Assembly: GCA_013399855.1 (NCBI GenBank)
Contig: VXAY01002113.1
Span: forward strand, 213,757-277,756
Direction of reading: 5' to 3'
Source: Oxyruncus cristatus
Taxonomy: Eukaryota > Chordata > Aves > Passeriformes > Cotingidae
DNA: 64,000 nt
Shown here: one piece after another, positions 49,111 through 59,421 of the stretch
How the letters are laid out: each line of letters starts with the position of its first letter
Position numbering within the stretch: position 1 is the first letter of the stretch
Position numbers and translations under genes: made by a program
The notes under the pieces: model-generated
Database searches by the model: none
Told to the model about the DNA's origin: nothing
Seen by the model: the letters and a program-made list of their open reading frames with translations, nothing else

Positions 49111-49190
49111 GTGCCCAGGAACACCCCAGTGCCAGTGCCCAGGAACACCCCAGTGCCAGTGCCCAGGAACACCCCAGTGCCAGTGCCCAG
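49111..49190 (+). repeat. 24-bp minisatellite, 3.3 copies
   Basis: Three identical 24-bp copies (49111-49134, 49135-49158, 49159-49182) begin GTGCCCAGGAACACCCC and end AGTGCCA. A partial fourth copy ends at 49190. Absolute identity between copies suggests recent expansion and likely length variation. The unit keeps reading frames open on both strands, but no gene is evident. Confidence 0.92.
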
Positions 49191-49303
49191 CCCACACGGC
49201 AGCAGAAGGTGTGGAAGTGCTTTGTCATCCCTGTGGGCTCCTCCTCAGCGAACGCTGTGCTGAGTCTCAGCCTCATGCCAGATGGCTCGTCTGTCACTCA
49301 CTG

Positions 49304-49339
49304 GGAATGCCACCAAACAGAGGAATGCCACCAAACAGA
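49304..49339 (+). repeat. 18-bp tandem duplication
   Basis: GGAATGCCACCAAACAGA occurs twice head to tail, at 49304-49321 and 49322-49339, without mismatch. It lies 113 bp after the minisatellite, so this short interval has suffered two independent local duplications. Confidence 0.92.
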
Positions 49340-52300
49340 GCCTGGCACAGCTATCTGCAGGCAGCCCTGGAATACCCAGCCACCGGGGCAAAAGGCAGGA
49401 ATGCCTTGTCCTGCAGACCCTCGTGGCACTGCCTCTCAGGTGAGCACTGCTGCTTTGTCCAGGAGAAGTGGAGCCCCCAGGGCTGACGGACTCTGCCTGT
49501 CCCACGCTCCTGTGTCATAACCCACAATCCCTGGGGCATTCACAGCTCCCCAGGGCGCTCAGAGCTGCTCAGCCACAGCACCCAAGTCCTCGTGGAAGAG
49601 CTCACATCCATCTGCAGAAGCAGTTGCTTTTAATTAATTAATAAAGCTGGGATTTTAATGAGGGAATTACTACTGATTTCTCAACAACTTTCAGCTTAAG
49701 TAATAGCTGAAAAAGATCTATATATTTTGAACTAAAAAGGTGCCAGGTATTTGGCTGGGAATTTTCAACCTCATTCACAAGTCTTCCTGGAAATCCCAGC
49801 CCAGCCCAGCATGTCCTTCGGGCAAGGAGTAACATTTCCCTTTTACTGGATCAGTACTTTGAATTTCATGGCAGGGGACCCAACGGAAAGCACAGGCAGA
49901 TTTCCACAGTTCTGCTCTGTTGTTTCCCCATAAACTCTCACTGTGGAGAGCTGGGGTGGGCCCCATCCCGTGGTGGGCTTGCAAGTATCCCTGCAAGCTG
50001 CTGCCCTTGAGAGGGACTTTGTGACATGCCTGAGGGCTTCCAGGAGTTTGTGGCAGAGCAGGGAAGCCCTGAGAACTCGCAGGGCTCTTCTTCCCCCCTT
50101 GCAGTAAAAACATCACATCACATCCCTCAGCAAGGCATCCTTTCCCCAGTTCCTGGTTACAGGCTGTGAAGAACAAAGTGGTTCAGTGTCTCTGAAACGC
50201 TGTGAGGTGAGATGTGAGTGGCAGCACAGGGATCTCTGGAGCAAAGCATCGTGTTTGGAGCTGTTCACGTGTGCCATCCCCAGGGACACACACACACAGC
50301 TGGTGGGGACTCACACAATACAGTCCAACACAGTGCCAGTATCCTCACCCATCCCACAGGGGGTGGTTTTCCATGGTAGCAGTCAACCTGCCATCCAAAA
50401 ACCCCGGAAACCCTCTCAGAACTGTACAAAGCCCCACCTCATTTTCATCTAGAATTTCTTCTAGGGCTCGTAAGTCAATGGAAAACAAACCCTGTGCCCT
50501 GATTTGGTAACAAAACATGGGCTGTGATTCGGATCCAAATATTACTTGCATCTTTGAAGAAGCTACAACAGCAGTATAATAATAATTCAAAAAAAAGCAG
50601 CAGCCCCCTGAAAGCTAATGACATTGGTGTCCTAAATGAAGCATAAAAGCCAGAGCGTGTGAGAAGCAGAGCATGAGTCAGAGCGTCAGCAGTCCCACAC
50701 TGAAAGCAGCACTCACGGCTGCTTCATTCATTTAAGGAATCAATTCCTATCTAATGAGCATCAAGTAGTTTTTAGGACTAAAATGAAAATGAGATGCATG
50801 CTGTTATTATTTTCAGAAGTTCTGTTTTTTTGTTTTTTCTCTTGGATTGACAATAAAAAAGTCTTTGTAGTTGGAAGGAGCCCCAGGCAAGGACCAGGTC
50901 CCTGCAGCACTGGCTGCTGTACCATCATGGAAGAAAATCTGAGGAGCCCTTGCCCTAGGGAGACCACAACTCCCTGGCAGCCAGGACCCCACCAGGAGCA
51001 GGCTGAGCACAGCCAGGGCACAGAAAGGCTGGGCTTGTTGCAGATTGGTGCCTGGGCAGGCTGCCTCACCCTCGATTTTATTTTTTACTTGCATTGGGTC
51101 ATTGGCAGAACCCAGCGAGGATGGGTGTGTGCTGCTCCAGGGAACACCCTTCATGGAGGCTTTACATGTTCCCTCTTGGATTGCAGAGGCAGCACGAGGC
51201 TGTGTGCTACAAGAAGAGGGAATCCTGCCCAAGCTGCTCTCGGCTCCCTGCTGCTCCAGTTCCACTTCTAGATAAAGCACAACCAGATTCTGATCATCAG
51301 AGCCCACATCTCTGGGTTACACTGGTCCTAACAGGGTGATTTGGGCTGTTAGTATTTTTGGTGTGTTGGATCTGAAACTCAGAAAATGCGAGAGCAACAC
51401 GAAACCAAAGCAAAGGTAGAAAATTACTGCAGTTTCTAGAATTCTTCCAGCTTTAGTCATCGAAGGGGATTGTTAGAAACGGACAAAGGGCTGTTTCCCT
51501 TAATTTTTTTTAAGTGTGAATTTTGTCTTGACAGTTTCCTTTCAGAAACAAAAATTGAAAACAAATTGTCCCATGCACAAAACAAAGGGACAGATCCTCA
51601 GCTGGAATGGACTGGTATAACCGAGTGAACAACACCCACTCACAGGAGAGATTCTGGGCCTTTTAACAGCAGCTGCTGATCCTGCTCTGCCCGGACAAGA
51701 GCTTCAGCCCCTGGGTTACATGGCAGCAATGCTGACTCCATGCAGCATGGAAAAGATGAAGGGCTGCCTTCAGAGCAGCTGAAAACACACCAGGCCTCCA
51801 AGGACTCTGGGACTGTACACTTCCCAAACCTGGACCTGACTCCAGGTGCATGAGCCAGCAGACACAACAGCAAGAAAACAGCCATACCAGGGTGGCCCTG
51901 AAACTAAAGAGCTGCTCTGGAGAAATGCTGGCAAAGCAGCCTTCCAGAAACCATGACAGGTGGAGTTTGTTTCTGAAACGAGGCATGGCTCAGGTTTTTC
52001 TCTAAAATCCAAAGCTGATCACCATCTTGAAAATTACACGGGCAGTCCCCAAGAAAATACTAACTGTGCAGCCCAGAACAAAGGCACGGTGGATCCTTCC
52101 CAGCTCATCCTGCTCCCAGGAGAGACTGTGGCACAGCCCAATTGCACCCTGCGCTTGGGGAATGCTGTCAGTCATGAGCCAGTTACTCGGAGCAGCAGGT
52201 ACTGGCTTTGGGTCCTGCCAGCACGAACCGTGACCCTCGCTGGGCTCTCCGTGTGCAGGCCCAAGTGGCTCCAGAGGTGCTGATGAGAGCTGGGTTCATT

Positions 52301-54029
52301 CATCTCCCTCACACAGAAGAAAACAAAAATGCACACCTTAGGAAAATTCGGGAAGTGTCTCCCTTTGCCAAGGAACAGACAGCATCCCATTGCTGCTGTC
52401 TCAAGCAGCGAGAGCTGCCCATCCACATGGATCCAGCACAGTCCCGAGAGAGCCAGTGCACAGGGGGTGCCCTGCCTGGCACCCCACAGTGAAGGAACCT
52501 GAGCACTGATGGAAGAGCACCCATTCTCCAGGGCTGTCAAGGGCTGGGTTTGGCCACGTGCATTTGACATTTCTTTGCAATCCTCAGGATGGAGCGTCAC
52601 TTTTCTCTCCCGCTCCCAACATCAGCAGAGGAGCTGGAAAGCCAGAGTTATTTTTAGGAGATGGTACATTTAGGCCCTGTTAATCTTGACTGGGTCCCTT
52701 CGAAAATGGCAAGGTTGGATAATCAAACACATTACACAGACTTTCCATGGAGCTGCTCTGCAAACCAGCCTCCCACCGTTCAGATACTCAGGAGCCACTA
52801 GTTCTAAGAGGAGCTGTTTGATGCTGCACTGGTTTGGCTCACTGTGGTGACCTCACCACCAGTTATACACAGAGCCTTGGAGAACAAGCAAATTAAAGCA
52901 GCTGACTTTAAGTATATAAAATAAAACAGTCATCAACAAGTCTTCTGGAGGCTGCCACATTACACTGGTCTTGAGTGGCAAAAGACCATAACCTGGCTCA
53001 GGCTGGCAAAGAAGAGGGTGGCAGCGCTGCCTGGTCAGATCGCCTGCATGTGGGCAAAACACACCCAGAGCAACTCAGAAGGGATCTTGCTGGTGGGATG
53101 ACTAACATACTAAACTGGCTGGCACCAGGACGGGGACAGGAAGGGGAGAACATGCCAGGGGAGGAGCTGTGGCTGGAAGAGGCTTCATGGCTCCTAGAAA
53201 ATTAACCAGGGCATGGCCAACCAGCCCAGTCTGGCCACCGCTGTCCTGTTAAAGTGTCAGCCACCAAAAGAATGGGGAGGGCACATCCAAACAGCCTGTT
53301 GATACTGGTCTCTCACTCATGCTGACTGTCAAACCACGTCCAGGACTGGCTGGAGGAGTCCCAGGCCACAGTTGTGCCCAGGACCATGCTGAGCTCACTG
53401 GTGCAGCTGTGAGCCCAGGCTCTGGCCCAGGGCACAGCAGTGCTGCAGAAGGCCAAGCAGGCTGGAAGGTGTAGGGATGGCAAGCAGCAGTGCACAGATC
53501 CCCGCTGGCTCCCAGAGGAGTGTGATACCACAGAGCTGTGCCTGGACTGGTCACCGCCAGGCAAACAGCCACGCTGCTGGCCCCGACCTGCCAGCACTGC
53601 CGCTAGTTCTGAGCCTGCCTAGGCTCTGACCAGAGGTAAGAGAGAGCAAAGGGGCTGCCTGGCTTGGGCTCTGCTGGAACAGAGTCTGGTCTGGACAGGA
53701 TTAAGGGAAGCAACAAGTTATAGGAGAGCAGCAGGAAATTACTGAGCAAAAGCGTTTTTTAAATCATTTCTCTTCAAACAAAACTAAGCCATTACCATGA
53801 GGTAAATGGCCACACCTTGCTACTTACACAGCTCTGCTGACAAGACCAGCTTTTCCGTAGTTATTCAAATCTAATGAGTTCTGGGTGCCTAACTCACTCT
53901 TTTAAGCTCATTTTCGAACTCCAGCCAAAAATCACTTTCTGATTCACCACTTTCTCAGGCACACCAGTACTCAGAGACCGCCTGCAGGCTGGTACTGCGC
54001 AGTACAAAGTACATAAGCACCAGTTTAAT
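49340..54029. other. Non-coding stretch, no gene recognised
   Basis: Open frames of up to about 164 codons (50813-51307 minus, 50783-51271 plus) overlap on both strands and show no domains. CA-rich GACACACACACA lies near 50284-50296. 53330-53620 is GC-richer. No repeat family was recognised, though the last ~40 bases may already belong to the relic that follows. Confidence 0.6.
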
Positions 54030-54110
54030 TACTCCGTGGACCAGGGATGTGATTAATGGTTTGCTTTAAGTTAAGCATGTGCTTAAGCACGCTACTGACC
54101 TGGAGCTTTA
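54030..54110 (+). repeat. Relic of ancient amniote interspersed repeat (AAGCATGTGCTTAAG type)
   Basis: AATTACTCCGTGGACCAGGG and ATGTGATTAATGG lead into TTTAAGTTAAGCATGTGC, TTAAGCACGCTACTGACC and TGGAGC. This parallels a string common in sauropsid genomes: ACTACTCCCATTGAAGTCAA, TGGGACTACTCATGTG, CTTAAAGTTAAGCATGTG, CTTAAGTGCTTTGCTGGATC and AGGGCC. The match is by eye. TTAAGCA-TG-TGCTTAA at 54071-54086 is a perfect palindrome within it. The earlier AGTACATAAGCACCAG near 54007 could extend it. Confidence 0.62.
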
Positions 54111-54174
54111 AGTGGATCTTTCAGGTGTTCTGGTGCTCTCCATTTTCCAGTTCTTTGAGGCCCAATAGGTGGAA

Positions 54175-54192
54175 AGAATATAAGAATATTCT
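54175..54192. repeat. Small perfect inverted repeat
   Basis: AGAATAT at 54175-54181 is followed by AAGA and then ATATTCT at 54186-54192. It lies between the palindromic relic and the longer hairpin downstream. Confidence 0.6.
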
Positions 54193-54224
54193 CATGGTCG
54201 TACACTCTAAAGAATTCACCCCAA

Positions 54225-54262
54225 GTCCAGTTTCTGGCTTCTTAAAGCCAGAAACTTTGGAC
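54225..54262. repeat. Strong hairpin: 12-bp perfect stem extended by 4 bp
   Basis: AGTTTCTGGCTT at 54229-54240 and AAGCCAGAAACT at 54245-54256 are exact reverse complements around a CTTA loop. Beyond a two-base bulge, GTCC (54225-54228) pairs with GGAC (54259-54262), giving 16 pairs in 38 bases. The stem is too short for an ordinary pre-miRNA. It may be a MITE fragment, a structured RNA element or a chance inversion-duplication. Confidence 0.8.
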
Positions 54263-54299
54263 CTATTCTGCCCATGTTCACACCAATACTGATTATGGG

Positions 54300-54560
54300 C
54301 ATTACAATAGTAAATATATGCTCAGAATGTATTGGCATTAAACCAGGAGCTAATTAGTGCCATTTACAAGCTTTCAAAAAGCATCAGGCCTAGGTTTTAC
54401 TTTGCCTGAGCAGAGCTTCAGGTAAGAACTTAGATTAATTTCATTTGCACACTCTGCGGATTCGTCCCCTTATGTCTGAGCCATTTACAAAGTCCTAAAA
54501 AAATTACAAAGCATATAATTAAAACTATTGCCCCTGCTAGCAGTGGACTCATCGCATGGA
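54300..54560. other. AT-rich block, candidate conserved non-coding element
   Basis: AT-rich unique-looking DNA without ORFs. It has TAAT/ATTA cores near 54350 (GCTAATTAGTGCC), 54431 (AGATTAATTTC) and 54516 (TATAATTAAAAC). It has the composition of vertebrate developmental enhancers, but conservation is unknown. Confidence 0.3.
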
Positions 54561-54779
54561 GGAACTCAAGCATAAAATGTGCATCAGCTATGGGTAGTCA
54601 CGTAAATTCACATTTCATTACCCCCAGCGTACACGATCCTGGGGATTTTTTTCACTGCGCTTTTCCACCTTTCCAGCAAAGGCTCACTCCCAGTTCATCA
54701 AAATTTAGGAAGGTTCAAATTGCATCCATTCCCCTGGGAGGAGCAAGCAGAGGAGACTGGGACCTGGAAGCTTCACTAC

Positions 54780-54905
54780 TTTTTTTTTTTTTTTTTTAAA
54801 GGAACAACTGCCCCTTTTATGCCTCCGGAAATCCTCGCTCGGGGAGCCGGGATGGAGCGGTCGGAGCGGCCTCTCGAGGCAGGCGTGTGACCCCCGTGCA
54901 CTGCC
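54780..54905 (-). other. 18-base poly-T next to a small CpG cluster; possible retroposed insertion on the minus strand
   Basis: T-run 54780-54797 (poly-A on the minus strand) directly follows, in minus-strand sense, a segment with about ten CpG in roughly 80 bases (54820-54900). That is unusual for this CpG-poor window. A poly-A tail behind a CpG-rich body could mark a processed retrocopy. However, no AATAAA lies before the tail, no target duplication was found and no parent gene is recognised. A small CpG island with an unrelated T-run is equally possible. Confidence 0.35.
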
Positions 54906-57559
54906 AGCACCCATCCCAAGCACCCCAGCAATACTGACATGGAACACACGAACAAGCCAAGAGACTTCGAACCGGAGCAAAGCCTGAGCAAATCGATTCT
55001 CAACAACTGGGGGAGAGCACAGAGGGTTTGATTACAAGCGAGGAGGCACGTGCCTCTGAGGGAGCCTTCTTGGAGGAGGAAAACAGATACAATAATTGAT
55101 AAGCGTTTTGGCTGCTGCTCCTGAATAAGCTCGTCACATGCTGTTCCTTGCCAGTACATTCATGAAAAGTGCCTGTTTTGGATACTAGGGCACAATAGAG
55201 AAGAGAGAGAATCCCACAGTTCCCTGAGAGGTGGCTGGCTGAGCCAAGGTGCGCTCACGCTTCTCGCAGCACTAGTGTGGTGACCTGGAGCTTTTAAACT
55301 ATATTGCTCTCTGCTTAAGAGGTTGGTCTTTTGTTGGAAGTTTGCAGCTTTTTTTGATAGAAAATGCAGTAAAATCTTCCACAGAAAATGAAGTTTACAT
55401 TACTAGAGAACCCAGCCCTAGTGCTGCAGGCGTGGGAGAATTTACACGACTTTTTCTCCCATTTCAGCATTACTTCTCACTGGTAACCCTGGAATGTTTT
55501 TCTAAAGGGACCAGTTTGCCAGGTACAGGCTCAATAAGCACTGGAAATGCCCACTGGGTTTGGGTCCGACTCCGTATATCCAGAAGCTCTTTACAGCAGT
55601 AAGTCACAGGACCACCTCCCTCATTTGCTGAATGTAATTAATTGAACTAGATAGGACTTGGCAACATGAAGCTGAAATAATGGCCTTAAAACTGCTGATA
55701 GTTTAGAACCATAAAACAAACTAGAGAAACCCAATAAACCCAATTCACTTGCCACAGAGATTGAAGGAAATCCACAGTAACGTTCAGAAACGCTGGATGC
55801 TGCAGGAACACCCTGGTGCTGGTGCCTGTGGGTACTCAATGCCTGATCACCAGTGACCTGTTACAGGAGCAGCTTCTCACCTGCAAGTTTTACACCTCTC
55901 ACACCAAAGCCATCCAGCAAGTCTAGGAGTTAAGTGAAATCGAAGAGTTAACTGAAAGGGTTAAGTGAAATATTAAGCATCTGTGACTCAAAGCCGATTG
56001 TACAAACTTCCTGGTTAGTGGGAGAAGAGCTGTACGTGGAGGATCCTGTCTCCCATCCTCAGGTGTAAACTCGCCCAGTGAGACACCCTGACCCTGGAGC
56101 CACCTTCCCTTTCCTTCTGCCTTGAAAGAAAGTCCAGACCAAGGACCCACTTTTTAGATTGATGAAGTTAACCAAACCCCATCTTAGGTGAATTAGGAAT
56201 CATTTTGCCAGATAATTCTAATGAGACACTTCGATGAGAATGATTTGTTGTTGTCAGTTAATGCTCTACCAGTGCCCAGGTTTATGACTGCTGTTCAATA
56301 CTGCAAGGGGTGCACAAGAAATGCTTGGAAAAAGGGGAATTCTACCCCTCTGAAAATACTAGTAACAAATAAGAGATTTCTGGCTGTCAGGTAATAGCTC
56401 AGCAGTGCTGCTTACATTCAAACAAAGCCATGACTGGAATAGTCAAGTTGTAGCAAATTTCATTAAAAGAAAAATCTTTAGTTGCTGTGGAAATCATTCT
56501 GGTGGGAGATTATGCCTGGAGGCCATATTGGGATGTACTGAATTTCTTTCACCTGCACTGAAGTGTTTCCTTCAGGGTGTGGATTGACTCAAGGGGGAAA
56601 GGAGAGAGAAGAGAGGAAGAGCTCAGTCACCACCACATCGATCCCCTCATCTCCTGTGCAGTGCACGAGCCACAGGCAAGAGAGGCACAGAGAGCATGGC
56701 TCTCTACAGAAATCCTGCTTTATATATGTATTTCTAAGCACCTAAACCCTGCTAGCTGCCTGCAAACAACTAACCATATTTTGGCGTTACTGTAACACTG
56801 ATAGCTGGCTATTGAGAAACTATTTCTGCTTGGAAAACAAAGTTACAAAAGGGTTGAAAGCGACAATTTCCAAACAGTTATGGACATACTGCTATGAGAT
56901 GATAGAGTGCTCGTGGCTGTTTGTCTGAAAACATTACCAGTCACCAAAATTAGAGCACAGGACAAATCCTGGGCTGGTGCAGATCAAGAGATCTCCACTG
57001 GCTTACAGGAGACGTTTTATTTAGCACTGGGCACACCTGCTGTTTCTTTGGAGAGCCGTAAATTCATTCTGTGATGTAGGCAATCTCCAAGCCCAGATTA
57101 TGTATTTTAAGATTAAACTCCTATCAAATGTTTCGAAGTTAAACTACAGTTTGTGGTGTTTTTGAAGGCAATAGTACCTTAAAAGTATAAAGACATCCAA
57201 AACTTTATGTAACTAGTATTACATAACACCTTAAACTGGCTCATAAGCATTTTCCTTACTCTGGATTTATGACATTCTTATTTGGGGCATGTGAAACAAC
57301 TTGCTATACAAGTGCATTTACTCACATGGGGCTGGGCTGGGGGGGATGGAAAGAGTTCATTCTGGTGGAAACTCGAAGGAGAGAAACTTATTGCTATGTT
57401 TGCAAAGAAATACTGTCAGAAAAAAACGTTGTTTCATTGTGTCTCACTGCCCTTGATGGCCACTGATACAGCAATTAAATTAGGTTCTGGAAAGGGGCTA
57501 GAGATAGTACTGGTTTTAAAGGCTGCGTGCAGCCCCTCCAACTGCCCGCAGCATTAATG
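54906..57559. other. Non-coding stretch, no gene recognised
   Basis: Short ORFs only. 55920-55970 contains the repeated motif GTTAAGTGAAAT / GTTAACTGAAAG. 57100-57260 is AT-rich. No repeat family was recognised. Confidence 0.6.
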
Positions 57560-58450
57560 CCATAACGTGTGTCAATGTTCTCATTCAGGCTGTAATTTAT
57601 TCCCCAAAGAGATGCCAAACTAGCTCAAATATGCTACAAGAGAACCAGACTCTTCCAGTGAAGCCAGTGCAGTGTGTGAATCCTGGAGCTAAATTTAGGC
57701 TGGGACTTGGAGTAATTCTAATCTCGGAGTAGCACTCAGAGGTGCAGCTGCAAACGCTGTGCAGTGATTCAGTGAAGAGCTGCTCCTTTGTTACAGTCTG
57801 TTGTGGATGACATTTTGGGAGCTCTCTACCAGCTCAGATTGAAGAAATTCAGCTTACATTACTCAGTTGAATTTCATTGTTCAGTGAAATTGTTTAGGAA
57901 AAAAAACCCCCTCATTTGAGTTGTTTTTAAAATGTGGATTCAAGCTGGTTCTGGGGTGTGTAAAACAGCAGACATTCTTAGTATATTGAAAGCTTTATGT
58001 AAAACACTGTTAAATGTACTGCTGAATAACCCACAACATGGGTACTATAAATATCTGATTATGTTTTTTCACAAATTTACATTATTTCCTTGATTTTATG
58101 GTCCAAGGAAAATTAAAATGGGCAAGCTCGTTTGTGATTAAACACCTTTCTATTCCTTGTTCTGTACAAGTGTTATATTTGCATGGGAATGTTTTCCTCC
58201 TCCAGAAATATTTCCTTCAAAATTAACAGATAAAGTCACAATTATACAAAATATCTCTGTAGTCAAAGCAGATTTTGTAATAAAAAATAACTTTAAATGC
58301 AACTAAGACGTCAAGTCTGATTTTATGGTATCCTTCAGGTGTAAAATACACCCGTAATGCCAGAATTGAGGAAACTTTTATCTTTCATAAAAAAATCAAA
58401 CCAGCGTTTACAGTTTTAAATCAAGCATATTTTAACTGAACTCCATTTAA
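57560..58450. other. Long AT-rich block without ORFs, candidate conserved region
   Basis: About 900 bases have no open frame above 60 codons on either strand. They carry many A/T runs and motifs such as TTTTATGGTCC and CAAAATTAACAG. No simple-repeat or transposon structure is recognisable, so this reads as unique intergenic or intronic sequence that may hold regulatory elements. Conservation cannot be judged here. Confidence 0.35.
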
Positions 58451-59225
58451 GTTCTTCTTTATGAAACAATCTCTCTTTTCATACAAGATTTTTCATGCGT
58501 ATTCTGGCTCCAAAGCTCAAAATCAGTTTGCCACAACTTGTTTCCCTGGAATTCATCAGAAGACTGAAAAGCCAAGTGCCAAGGGGCCGAGTTCCCGGCC
58601 ACGGCGTAAACTGTCCGACCAATCCCCACAGCCTGGAAAGTCCCAGTTCTCAGAATTAGCTGATGCTTTAGACAAGAGATCGTAATCAAAATCATGATTC
58701 CTGACAAAGTCTCAGTATTTCACCCTATAAATTCCTAATTCATTTTCCAGCATTTTATAGGCTCCTGCCGGCTCCACCCTCTCAAATGTCAGCAATTGCT
58801 GCTGCTCTTAAAGAAAATTCCACTTTGGGGAAACGTGATATTGTTCCAGATGTTTGGGTATATGGCAGTTCAGTCTAACCCAACCTGATCGTGGCTCTGT
58901 AACACAGCTGAGCCTTGAACAGCTTCTGGAATTTATTCCTTAAACTACTGCACTTGCATATCTGAATTTAACCCTACTACAGTTATGCAACCAAAAGCCC
59001 CCGTTCTTCGTAATGACAGAGCCACTCCTAGAGAGGGTTTTTCCAAAAACATAAAACCATGACTAATTTTAGCAGGCCTCTGGGCCACCATAGATCAGTT
59101 CCTAAAGGCTGCTGATTGAATTAAAGTGTTTTAAATTGTGCTCCTCGCCATATTTTAAAAGAGATTTTGCTGAATGAAATCTGCTTTCAAAGTTTATAGT
59201 TTGAGGAAATTCCTTACTTGGAACT

Positions 59226-59248
59226 GGGGGGGGGGGGAAGAAAAAAAA
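59226..59248 (+). repeat. G-run followed by A-run (purine tract)
   Basis: Twelve G (59226-59237) are followed by AAG and eight A. The uninterrupted purine tract is likely to slip in replication and sequencing. Confidence 0.88.
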
Positions 59249-59386
59249 GTAAAGTGCATTTATAGAGATTCAAAACAGCTGTAAGAACTGGAATGTCTCT
59301 ATTCCATTTCATCAGATTTCACCAGGAAAAGGATGGGAAGAGCCCCTGTCCTGCCTCCAGCCGTCCAGGACTGACCCTTTCACCAG

Positions 59387-59421
59387 AGTGGACAGTTCAG
59401 TCCAGTTCAGTGGACAGTTCA
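59387..59421 (+). repeat. 22-bp period direct repeat
   Basis: AGTGGACAGTTCA occurs at 59387-59399 and 59409-59421, with CAGTTCAG-like sequence between. It is a small local duplication. Confidence 0.78.
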
